This document shows positions 1 through 7,819 of a DNA stretch of 55,360 nt, one piece after another (position 1 is the stretch's first letter; every line of letters begins with the position of its first letter). Where the stretch lies: positions 1-55,360 of the forward strand of contig NZ_JALLIN010000050.1 of assembly GCF_023630175.1 (NCBI RefSeq), in the 5' to 3' direction. The DNA is from Streptomyces cellostaticus. Its GTDB lineage: Bacteria; Actinomycetota; Actinomycetes; Streptomycetales; Streptomycetaceae. The notes below the pieces were generated by a model. That model was not told the DNA's origin and made no database searches. It was given only the letters and a program-made list of their open reading frames with translations. Made by a program: the position numbers and the translations under genes.

Positions 1-43
1 GGCCTGACTCGTTGATCACGTCGACCGACAGAAGGGAGAGCCG

Positions 44-940
44 ATGGTCGGCTCGTCGCACGAAGCGCTGCACCGGATTTTCCAGAAGGACCCCACTCTG
101 CTGACCCGTGCGTTACAGCGTGTGCTGCACGTGCCGTTCCCCGAACCGAAGGAGATCGCGGCGCTGAACGTGGACCTCACCGAGATCGAACCGGTCGAGC
201 GGCGTGTGGACACGCTGCTGCGCGCGGAGACGGACGAGGGTACGTACCTCTTCGTGATCGAGTCGCAGGGGAAGGTGGACGACCGCAAGCGAGGGAGCTG
301 GCCGTACTACCTCTCCTACCTCTACGAGAAGTACCGCTGCGAGCCGGTGCTCATCGTCGTCACCCAGAACAGTGCCACCGCCAGATGGGCCTCGCGACCG
401 ATCCGGTTGGGGTTCCGGGACTGGCATTCGCTGACAGTGCGGCCGCTCGTGCTGGGTCCGGACAACGTACCGGTGATCGCGGACGAGGAGGCGGCCACGA
501 GGGACGTACCCGTTGCGGTGCTTTCGGCGATGACACACGGGCGCGGTCCGCAGGCCCCCGCCATACTGGAATCCCTGGCCACCGCCCTACGGACCATCGA
601 TGACGAAACCGCCGCGGTCTTCGTGCAGTTCGTCGACTCCTGCCTGGCCGACCCCCAGGCGAAGCAGATGTGGAGGGACCTGATGACAGCGACTCAGTAC
701 TTCTGGCGCCACCCGCTGGCCGAGCAGGTGCGCGAAGAGGGCCGGGAGGAAGGCCGCGAGGAGGGAAGGGTCGAGGCCAAGGCCGAGATGATCCTCCGCA
801 TGCTGCAGTGGCGCGGCATCGAGGTGCCCGACGCCGTCCGCGACCAGGTGAACGCCTGCACCGACCCGGGTCGGCTCGAGGTCTGGGCCCAGCGGGCGAT
901 GCGCGCCAGGGACGCGACGGAGCTGTTCGCGGCGGACTGA
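44..940 (+). CDS. Rpn-like PD-(D/E)XK nuclease-fold protein
   Basis: This 298-residue protein resembles the Rpn/transposase-like PD-(D/E)XK family, whose characterised members are DNA endonucleases linked to recombination and phage defence. The residues I see that fit the fold are an N-terminal helical part, Asp56 in the segment RRVDTLL, and a Glu73-Ser-Gln75 motif followed by Gly-Lys on the next strand, which is the E-x-Q variant typical of this group. A charged stretch rich in EEGRE repeats near residue 230 precedes a C-terminal helical segment, also typical. A purine-rich GGGAG lies just before the ATG. In Streptomyces such genes occur in many scattered copies, so it may be a mobile-type accessory gene rather than a partner of the Rhs genes. 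Nuclease activity is inferred from the motifs only. Confidence 0.7.
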   Translation: MVGSSHEALHRIFQKDPTLLTRALQRVLHVPFPEPKEIAALNVDLTEIEPVERRVDTLLRAETDEGTYLFVIESQGKVDDRKRGSWPYYLSYLYEKYRCEPVLIVVTQNSATARWASRPIRLGFRDWHSLTVRPLVLGPDNVPVIADEEAATRDVPVAVLSAMTHGRGPQAPAILESLATALRTIDDETAAVFVQFVDSCLADPQAKQMWRDLMTATQYFWRHPLAEQVREEGREEGREEGRVEAKAEMILRMLQWRGIEVPDAVRDQVNACTDPGRLEVWAQRAMRARDATELFAAD

Positions 941-1186
941 GGTAGAGCTCGACGGAGCATGGTGAGGTGCTTGCCGATATGGGTGTGGGTGCAGCCAATT
1001 TAGGTAGAGTTTGGCCCGCGCGTTATCCCTGGCACACCTCGCTACGCTTCAAATAATTAAGATGGTTCGAATTTAGGGTTGACCGGTTAGAAAAGGTGGC
1101 CGACCGGACTGGAAATCTTCCGCCAGTCAACCTGGCTATGCTTCTAACTCCTCCTGTGGTGAGCTGTCATGCAGTGCTGGGTGTCT
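941..1186. other. AT-rich intergenic stretch, no gene seen
   Basis: This spacer between two converging genes is markedly richer in A and T than the rest of the window, especially around 1000-1080. I see no open frame with coding character. A weak hairpin is present with arms GACTGG (1107-1112) and CCAGTC (1123-1128). The composition suggests remnants of exchanged DNA downstream of the immunity gene, but no intact second immunity gene or toxin tip can be read here. Confidence 0.5.
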
Positions 1187-1732
1187 TCAAGGTAGGTGCG
1201 GAATGACAGACAGCCACTCCGTGAGCCGTTGACGCAGCGGATTTTCTAGCACGATTTCCATCAGCGGCCTCAGTGGTGTCAGGAGATTCTTTACGTACCT
1301 CAGTCTGAGTATCCTGTTCGGTGGTAGCGACCTCCATTCTTCAGCCTCGTTGATCACTTCTTCGTAAGTCTTCCCGATCTCGCGGAAAACCATCGAACAC
1401 AGATCTTGTACATCACGCAGCGAATCGCCCTGCCTGGGACCAAAAGTCAAAACGGCGTAGGCGCGAATGTTGACCTCGTCGACGAGAATTTTCACAGGGG
1501 GCACCTGGCCGCTTTCGCGCTTCCGTTGACATGCGGTCAATGCCAAGCAGGCCCACTGGAGGCGCGTTTCCGCGCCCTGTCGATCGTCACGCATGCGACC
1601 GTCTGACAGTTCGCGCAGCGTTTCCCATTCTTGCCAATGAGTCGTAGTGCCGTCGGCCCTTGCTGAGATGCGCTGCAACTCTTCTACGGATCTGCTGGAG
1701 AAACTACCCCCAATCAATGCACTAAGGCTCAT
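1187..1732 (-). CDS. Candidate immunity protein for the Rhs toxin
   Basis: This 181-residue protein has no family that I recognise. It starts 10 bases after the stop of the large Rhs gene, on the same strand, in the position where polymorphic toxins carry their cognate immunity gene. I chose the ATG at 1732 because it lies after the Rhs stop; the frame is open upstream to 1825, inside the Rhs tip. The protein is acidic and helical-looking, with no signal peptide or membrane segment, which fits a cytoplasmic inhibitor. Its base composition and codon use are much less GC-biased than the Rhs core, which suggests recent acquisition together with the toxin tip. The role is inferred from position and composition only. 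Confidence 0.6.
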   Translation of the reverse strand: MSLSALIGGSFSSRSVEELQRISARADGTTTHWQEWETLRELSDGRMRDDRQGAETRLQWACLALTACQRKRESGQVPPVKILVDEVNIRAYAVLTFGPRQGDSLRDVQDLCSMVFREIGKTYEEVINEAEEWRSLPPNRILRLRYVKNLLTPLRPLMEIVLENPLRQRLTEWLSVIPHLP

Positions 1733-1742
1733 GTTCGACGGA

Positions 1743-4700
1743 TTATCCGATGAGTATGATTCCGGCACGCTCGAAGCTGTCCTTTCCGATCTGCAGGCTT
1801 TCGGCTGATGGTCTGTAATGTCCACTATTGTTGTTGATTTCGATGCCGAAGTAACTTCCGTCGCCGCCCGCGATCTCCGCCTCGCCAGCGGCCTGTACCG
1901 GCTGTCCGCGAGTCAGGACGGGATGCTTGAGCTCGACGCCGTTGACGTGTTTCGGAATGATGAGCAGATCACCGTTCTGATCCACGGCCCATTTGACCGT
2001 TCCGGAGTTGATCGCTTCATCGAAACCGGCATCTCCTACCGTTAATGGCTTGACGCCGAGGCGCTCCGCATCGGCCAACTCGCTCTCGAGCTCTTCAGGT
2101 AGCTGATTTCTGAAGCACGGAGTGAGCCCGAGAGGGTCTGTGAGTCGGTTTGGATTTACTACGTATGCGCTCGGGTTGGGAGCAGGAGCGAGTCCGAGGG
2201 GGTCTGTTGTGGTGTAGCGGGCGGTTTCCGGGTCGTAGTGGCGGAAGTAGTTGTAGTGGAGGCCGGTTTCCGGGTCGTAGTACTGGCCTGGGAAGCGTAG
2301 GGGGGTGTAGGCGGTGCTGTTGGCTGTCCACGCCGTGGTGCCCCAGAGGGTGCTTCGTGTGCGCCAGGCGATGTCGCCGTGTTCGTCGATGAGTTCGCTG
2401 GGGGTGCCGACGAGGTCGGTGATGATGGCGAAGAAGCGGGAGTCGATCTCGTTCTGGGGGGCGTCGGCCGCTGTGATGCGCTCGGTCTGGGCGAGGGGGC
2501 GCAGGCCCTGGTGGTCCCAGGTGAGGGTGACCGGGTTGGGGAGGTCCGCGGAGGTGGTGGTCTGTTCGCAGAGGGTGGTGCCGTCCCAGGTGAAGGTGAC
2601 CCGTTCCAGCACGGTCTCGCCGTCGTCCGCCAGGCGGAGTTTCGCGGTGCGGCGGCCCAGGGGGTCGTAGGTGTAGCGCCAGCGGGTGCCGTCCGGGGTG
2701 GTGACCGCCGTCAGGCGGTCCTCGGGGTCCCATTCGTAGCGCCAGGTGTCCGGTTTGCGGGACAGGCGGGTCTTCTGGCGCAGGGTGATGCGGCCCAGGG
2801 CGTCGTGTTCGTAGCGGACGTTGCCCGCCCGGGTGATGCGGGTGCCCGCATAGGTGCGCGGGCCGGTCGCTTCGCCGCCGGGGTGGTCGGCCGGCCATTC
2901 GGCCCGGGTCTGGTTGCCCGCCTCGTCGTAGGCGTAGCGCTCCGTCCAGCCGGCCGCGTGCACCGCGGTCACCCGCCCGGCGGCGTCCAGGTCGAAGCGG
3001 CGGGAGCCGGTCAGGTGGTCGTCGATGCCGGTCAGGTTGCCGTCGGCCCGGTAGCGGTAGGTCCGGTGCTGCACCGTGCGGTCGCCGGCACCGGTCACCG
3101 ACTGGGTCGTCAGGCGGCCCACGGGGTCGAAGGTGTGGTCGAGGGTGATCGTGTCGCCGATGTGGCGGGACAGTTCGCGGCCCGCCTCGTCGTAGGTGAA
3201 GTCGATGGCGTGGCCCGAGGCGGCCACCATGCCGGTGCGGCGGCCCGTGGCGTCGTAGCCCCAGGTCGTCCTGGCGCCGGTCGGGGTGGTGCGGCCGGTG
3301 CGGCGGCCGAGGGCGTCGTACGCGTACGTCAGCGTGCGGCCGTCGACCGTCTCGGAGTGCAGGCGGCCGTGGCGGTCGCGCAGCAGCGTGAGCGTCGTGC
3401 CGTCCGGTCCCGTCGCCTGGGCGAGTTGGTCGGTGAGGTCGTAGGCGTAGGTGGTGACCCGGCCGGCGGCGTCCTTGCGCAGGACCTGGCCGAGTTCGTC
3501 GCGTTCGAAGGCCAGCGTCTCGCCGAGCGCGTTACAGCGGGAGGTGAGGCGACCCGCGGCGTCGTAGGTGTACGCCAGCGTGCGGTCGTCGAAGTCCGTC
3601 TCCGTGACCAGGTGGCCCGCCGCGTCGTACTCGTACGTCCACGTCAGCCCCTGCGGGTTGCTGACCTTCGTCAGGCGCAGTTCCATGTCGTGGTCGAACT
3701 CGTAACGCACCCCGTCCGGGCCGGTGCGCGCCGTCAGCAGGTCGAAGTGGGTGTACTCGAAGCGGGAGACACCGCCCATCGGATCGGTGTGGCCGGTGCA
3801 GTTGCCCTCGCCGTCGTACGTCCACGTCTCCGTCGTGCCGTCCGGCGCCGTGCGGCGGGTCAGGTGACCCTCCACCGACCACCGCAGCCGTGTCACGGCT
3901 CCGGTCGGGTCCGTGACGGCGACGGGGCGGCCCAGTGCGTCGCGTTCGTAGCGAGTGGTCGCGTCCAGGGGATCGATGATCTCCAGGGGGAGACCGGCGC
4001 GGTCGCAGACGACCCGTGTGGTGTTGCCCAGCGGGTCGGTCACGGTCGTCAGGTGGCCCGCGGCGGTGTACGTGAAGTGGGTCGTCCGGCCCGTCGGGTC
4101 CGTGACCGACGTGCGGTTGCCGCGCTCGTCGTACGTCTGGCGGACCACCGTGCCGCCGGGACCGGTCACCTTCACCGGCAGGCCGAGTCCGTCGTACTCG
4201 GCTGTCGCCTCACGGCCGTCCGGGCGCGTGAGCGACGTGAGGTTGCCCTCCTCGTCGTAGCGGAACGTCGTCGTGTGGCCCAGCGGGTCCGTCTCGGAGA
4301 GCAGACGGTTGAAGCGGTCGCGGCTGTACCGGGTCGTCGCGCCGAGCGGATCGGTCTCCGCCACCACTTGGAGCGCTTCGTTGATCAGGTAGCGCTGGGT
4401 GTGGCCCTCGCCGGTCGTGGTGGTCGTGGTCCGGAGGTTCGTCGACGGGTCCGGGGCCCCGTAGGACAGGCGCACGGTCACGTGTCCTGCGGAGCCGGCC
4501 TGGGCTGTGCAGCGGCTCTTGCCGTCGTACTCGTAGGTGTAGCTCCGGTCGTTCGCGTCCGTCCAGGACGCGACCCGGCCCGCCTCGTCGTATGCGAAGC
4601 GTAGTGGCAGCCCGGAGGAGTTGATGACCTTCGTCAAGTTGCCGTCCAGATAGCCGTAGCGCTTCAGCTCCTCACCGGTCGTGGCGAGGTGGAAGGCCGT

Positions 4701-6464
4701 GACCCGACCGGAGTCCGTCGTGATGCGAACGCCCTGGCCGCCGCTGGAGACCACGGCCAGCGGAGTGCCCTCCGCGTCGTACTCGAAGGTGATCCAGTTG
4801 CTGTTGCGGTCGTCTATCTGTTCCAGCACCGCGAGGTTCTCGCCCCGGTCGGCGAAATGCCGGGTCCGGCTGGTCTGCGGATCCGTGACCGTGTAGCCGC
4901 CCTCCACGCGGTCCAGGGGCCAGCGCGGGCCATGGCTGGGGAGGGTGGGCAGGCCGGGGGCCGGGTGCGGATAGGCCAGGAGCAGGCCGTCCTCCGTCAC
5001 GAAGACGACGCCCTCGGTGTCGATTTCCAGGTGCTGGTCCAGAGTCGAGGACCAGGACGGGCCGAACCAATGGCCCAAGCGGTAACCGGACTCGGCACGT
5101 CGCTTGAGGACCAGGGGCAGTACCCCGGGCAGGGTGACGTCGGTCTGCGGCAGGAACATCTTGCCCGAAGCGACGTCGACCGGGTCGCCGCAGTGTTTCA
5201 CGGCCCCGTCGGTACGTGAGTACTCGTGCGGACCGTCGTTCACCTCGGCGCGCGCGCTTCTCCCGGCCGCCCCCTCGGCTCCCGCCGCCTCCCGCTCGGC
5301 GGTCTTCAGCGAGTCGCGCATCGCGAGTCTCTCCGCGGTGGCGGCCCGGACCCCGTTCACCTCCAGCCCCACTCCGTCGGTCAGGAGTACCTGGGGCGCG
5401 AAGCGGCCACCGAATTCGGCGGGGTCCCTGGCGAAGTCCTGGAACGTCTGCCTGAGCGTCCGTTCGGGGTGTGTCGCGCTGGACACCAGGCCGGCCAGGG
5501 TCATCGCCTGATGCTGTAGTGCCTCGGCGGGGTGGGTCAGGTTGTACGGGTCGAGGGGGTTGGCGCCGCGGACCATGCCGTACAGGCCCGCCGTGCCTTT
5601 GATCATGCCTCCGCCGACATGGAGCATCTCGGTGTTGAAGGCGCCGTAGCCGTCGACCGCGTCCACCTTCAGCTGGGTCAGCGGGGGCGGTTCCGCCGGT
5701 GCGTGGGCCATGGCCGACCCGACGGCCTTCGCGGCGGCGCCGGCGGCTTCGTCGCGCTGCTCGCGGGCGTCGTGGAGAAGCTCCTCGGCCTCCTTCACGA
5801 GCCCGGCACCGGGGTCGTCGAAGTCACCGGGGTCCGGGCCTGGCTCCTTGTCGCCCGACTTCACCGCGTCCCTGTAGGCGGTGACGCGCTTGTCGTACGC
5901 GTCCTTCGCCGTCGCCGAGGCCTCCCTGCCCTTCTTGTAGAGGTCGATCGCGCCGCGGGCCTTTCGCTGTGCCCAGACGACCGTCTCCGCGTAGGTCTCC
6001 AGCGCCGTCGCCGCCTTGGCGCAGGCGTCCGCCGCGTGCAGCCAGTTCACCGGGTGCATCGCGAACTTCTCGCGGAACGCGTCGGCCGCCTCGCCCTGCC
6101 ACTGCGAGGAGTCCAGCCTGCGCATGCCCTGGCCGACCCGGTCGAAGGCGGTGTGGAAGTCCTTCAGGTGCTTGGCGGTGGACCGGATGTCCCCCGCGTC
6201 ACCGTGGATCAGGTCGGTCGGTTCGTCGGTCTCGCCGAGCTGCCGCTCGCCCGGCGTGGCGCCCAGCGCGGAGGCGGCCCGGTCGCCGTAGTGGTGGACC
6301 TTGTCCGCCCAGCCGTGGGCGCCGACCCCGTCGAGGGCGTCGGCGGTGACGTCGCTGCCCTTGTCGATGCCCTCGCCGAGCTTCTTCCTGCCCGCGTCGT
6401 AGACGTTCTTGCCGTGCCTCAGGCCACTGTTGATGCCGTCGCCGATGTCACCGAGGATGCCCAT
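1743..6464 (-). CDS. Rhs/YD-repeat polymorphic toxin with N-terminal WXG-like domain
   Basis: This is a 1573-residue protein. Residues about 85-185 form a helical WXG-like region with Trp122-Gln-Gly124, the type of N-terminus that directs large toxins to ESX/type VII secretion. A DUF6531-like segment follows at about 423-500 (GDPVDVASGK), then a long run of YD repeats to about 1350, and the Rhs core signature ending in two DPLGL motifs (1388-1447). The last 126 residues are the variable tip, presumably the toxin. The tip contains the segment NNNSGHYRPS, but I cannot name its family. The YD repeats are known to form a shell that encloses the tip. The ATG overlaps the preceding stop by one base (TGATG), so it is translationally coupled to the gene upstream. 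The tip region has lower GC than the rest. The protein is probably involved in contact-dependent competition; no T7SS apparatus gene is in this window. Confidence 0.85.
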   Translation of the reverse strand: MGILGDIGDGINSGLRHGKNVYDAGRKKLGEGIDKGSDVTADALDGVGAHGWADKVHHYGDRAASALGATPGERQLGETDEPTDLIHGDAGDIRSTAKHLKDFHTAFDRVGQGMRRLDSSQWQGEAADAFREKFAMHPVNWLHAADACAKAATALETYAETVVWAQRKARGAIDLYKKGREASATAKDAYDKRVTAYRDAVKSGDKEPGPDPGDFDDPGAGLVKEAEELLHDAREQRDEAAGAAAKAVGSAMAHAPAEPPPLTQLKVDAVDGYGAFNTEMLHVGGGMIKGTAGLYGMVRGANPLDPYNLTHPAEALQHQAMTLAGLVSSATHPERTLRQTFQDFARDPAEFGGRFAPQVLLTDGVGLEVNGVRAATAERLAMRDSLKTAEREAAGAEGAAGRSARAEVNDGPHEYSRTDGAVKHCGDPVDVASGKMFLPQTDVTLPGVLPLVLKRRAESGYRLGHWFGPSWSSTLDQHLEIDTEGVVFVTEDGLLLAYPHPAPGLPTLPSHGPRWPLDRVEGGYTVTDPQTSRTRHFADRGENLAVLEQIDDRNSNWITFEYDAEGTPLAVVSSGGQGVRITTDSGRVTAFHLATTGEELKRYGYLDGNLTKVINSSGLPLRFAYDEAGRVASWTDANDRSYTYEYDGKSRCTAQAGSAGHVTVRLSYGAPDPSTNLRTTTTTTGEGHTQRYLINEALQVVAETDPLGATTRYSRDRFNRLLSETDPLGHTTTFRYDEEGNLTSLTRPDGREATAEYDGLGLPVKVTGPGGTVVRQTYDERGNRTSVTDPTGRTTHFTYTAAGHLTTVTDPLGNTTRVVCDRAGLPLEIIDPLDATTRYERDALGRPVAVTDPTGAVTRLRWSVEGHLTRRTAPDGTTETWTYDGEGNCTGHTDPMGGVSRFEYTHFDLLTARTGPDGVRYEFDHDMELRLTKVSNPQGLTWTYEYDAAGHLVTETDFDDRTLAYTYDAAGRLTSRCNALGETLAFERDELGQVLRKDAAGRVTTYAYDLTDQLAQATGPDGTTLTLLRDRHGRLHSETVDGRTLTYAYDALGRRTGRTTPTGARTTWGYDATGRRTGMVAASGHAIDFTYDEAGRELSRHIGDTITLDHTFDPVGRLTTQSVTGAGDRTVQHRTYRYRADGNLTGIDDHLTGSRRFDLDAAGRVTAVHAAGWTERYAYDEAGNQTRAEWPADHPGGEATGPRTYAGTRITRAGNVRYEHDALGRITLRQKTRLSRKPDTWRYEWDPEDRLTAVTTPDGTRWRYTYDPLGRRTAKLRLADDGETVLERVTFTWDGTTLCEQTTTSADLPNPVTLTWDHQGLRPLAQTERITAADAPQNEIDSRFFAIITDLVGTPSELIDEHGDIAWRTRSTLWGTTAWTANSTAYTPLRFPGQYYDPETGLHYNYFRHYDPETARYTTTDPLGLAPAPNPSAYVVNPNRLTDPLGLTPCFRNQLPEELESELADAERLGVKPLTVGDAGFDEAINSGTVKWAVDQNGDLLIIPKHVNGVELKHPVLTRGQPVQAAGEAEIAGGDGSYFGIEINNNSGHYRPSAESLQIGKDSFERAGIILIG

Positions 6465-7123
6465 CAGCCCTCACCGCCCTGCCCGGCCGCCCTCGCGCGT
6501 TCCTCGGGGGACGGGCCCCACATGTCGTCGAGCACGCGGTTGTAGTCGTCGCCGGTCCCGGTCACCTGGTTGACGCGGTCCATCGTGACGCCCGGCGGCA
6601 GGCCCAGTGACCCGGTCATGGCGTCCCGTCCGGCGTCCTTCAGGCTCTGCTCGGACTTCTGCCGGGCCTCGTCGAACGACTTCCCGCTGTAGTCGGGATC
6701 CGTGACGGCGTCGACGCTGCTCCGGCGCAGTTCGTCCCAGCCCATCCGGGTGACGTCGTCCTCGGACGCGTACGGGTTGCCCACCCCGGCGTTGTAGGCG
6801 ACCTTCATGGCGCCGTCGACGTACTGGTCCGTCTCGTGCAGGGTGCCCGCCGACAGGCCCACGTCCTGAGCGAACTCGTTGCCCTCCGCCACCAGGCCGC
6901 GCACGCCCCACTCCCAGCGTTCGCAGAACGACTTGAACTTGGCGGTCAGGTCCTCGTGACCCAACTGGATTCCGGAGAGTTCCAGGTTCGAGAAGCCCCG
7001 GCCCACACCGGCCAGGCTGTCGACGCCCAGTTCCTCGAGTTCGGCCAGGGTGAGCGTGATGCCCTTCGCTATCTCGTCCAGCCCCGCGGCCTTGATGTCC
7101 TTGCCGCCCTTGCCCCCGCTCAC
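6464..7123 (-). CDS. WXG-like helical partner of the Rhs toxin
   Basis: This 219-residue, mostly helical protein starts at a GTG whose bases overlap the stop of the preceding gene (GTGA) and ends overlapping the ATG of the Rhs gene by one base. It contains the segment FCERWEWGVRGL and long amphipathic stretches, as in WXG100/ESX-related proteins that accompany large YD-repeat effectors in Streptomyces. There is no signal peptide. I infer that it is a chaperone or co-secreted partner of the Rhs protein. The frame remains open upstream to 7315, but the upstream extension is Gly/Arg-rich frame-shadow sequence of the neighbouring gene, so the GTG at 7123 is preferred. Confidence 0.7.
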   Translation of the reverse strand: MSGGKGGKDIKAAGLDEIAKGITLTLAELEELGVDSLAGVGRGFSNLELSGIQLGHEDLTAKFKSFCERWEWGVRGLVAEGNEFAQDVGLSAGTLHETDQYVDGAMKVAYNAGVGNPYASEDDVTRMGWDELRRSSVDAVTDPDYSGKSFDEARQKSEQSLKDAGRDAMTGSLGLPPGVTMDRVNQVTGTGDDYNRVLDDMWGPSPEERARAAGQGGEG

Positions 7124-7647
7124 CGCGGTGCCTCCGCATCGGTCGTCCCGGCGGCCGGGTCCACGGCCACCGCGTCCGGCACGATCCCCGCGACGGGCGG
7201 GAACAGCACGCCCTCGTCCCCGTCGGCCGCGTCCAGCGCCACCCCGCACGGCACCCCTACGGCCGCGACCCCGGCGTCCAGCAGCCTGGCGCCCAGCACC
7301 CGCCGGTACGCCCACTCCCGCTCGCCCTCACCCCTCGCGACCGCGAACCGGGCCAGTGCCGGCTCGTTCGAGAAGGCCAGGATCCAGCGGACGCCTCCCT
7401 GGTCGGCGGTCAGCGGGTTCTCCTCCGCGTCCACCGGCACCAGCACGGGCGTGCGACGGAACTCACCCAGCACAGCGGCGAACTCGCGGCGCCGGCGCCG
7501 CACGTCGACGACTTCCGGATCAGGTGCGGCGCGCTCCTCGCGCGAGACCTCGCCGGGTGCCGCCGCGTCCGTCATCTCCGCGTACTCGGAAAGCGGCGAC
7601 CTGCGTATGTGCCCCGTCCGGCCGCCGTCACCCCCGTGATCAGCCAT
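7120..7647 (-). CDS. SseB-like domain protein
   Basis: A protein of 175 residues from the ATG at 7647; alternative starts lie at 7659 and 7662 and none has a strong ribosome site. The central part (a segment of the type TPVLVPVD, followed by RWILAFSNEPALARFA and a later GVPCGVALDAADGDEGVLFPP) resembles the SseB N-terminal domain found in many Streptomyces proteins next to WXG/ESX-type genes. It overlaps the next gene by four bases and so is the first gene of the coupled run leading to the Rhs toxin. Its function is unknown; SseB-like proteins are often thought to be accessory or chaperone factors in secretion loci. Confidence 0.65.
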   Translation of the reverse strand: MADHGGDGGRTGHIRRSPLSEYAEMTDAAAPGEVSREERAAPDPEVVDVRRRRREFAAVLGEFRRTPVLVPVDAEENPLTADQGGVRWILAFSNEPALARFAVARGEGEREWAYRRVLGARLLDAGVAAVGVPCGVALDAADGDEGVLFPPVAGIVPDAVAVDPAAGTTDAEAPR

Positions 7648-7757
7648 GCCCGGGATCATCACACCGGCCCGTTGCCGAACGCAACGCGGTACCCGTCACG
7701 ACCCAGGGGCTGTGGCCGGATCGGTTCGGCGCCGGAGACACGCACCTGCGGACACAC

Positions 7758-7789
7758 GGACGCCCGGATCCCCCCGGACCCGGGCGTCC
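7758..7789 (-). terminator. Hairpin terminator after the chitinase gene
   Basis: The arms GGACGCCCGG (7758-7767) and CCGGGCGTCC (7780-7789) pair perfectly over 10 bases with a 12-base loop. The hairpin lies 31 bases beyond the chitinase stop. There is no T-tract, which is usual for Streptomyces terminators. Confidence 0.6.
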
Positions 7790-7819
7790 ACGGCCGCCGG
7801 AGTTCAGCCGGCGCCCACC

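Noticed and set aside
1818..2045. 75-codon plus-strand frame opposite the Rhs tip
   Set aside because: It is antisense to the tip and shows no ribosome site or recognisable motif. It could be checked as a possible small antisense gene, but I do not support it.
2379..4604. 741-codon open frame on the plus strand across the Rhs gene
   Set aside because: It is antisense to the YD repeats and has Val/Gly/Arg-rich shadow composition typical of GC-rich reverse frames. The Rhs frame has clear domain motifs.
2150..5200. Possible CRISPR or repeat array in the Rhs gene
   Set aside because: The recurring GTCGTA-type segments are degenerate codons of YD repeats, not regularly spaced identical repeats.
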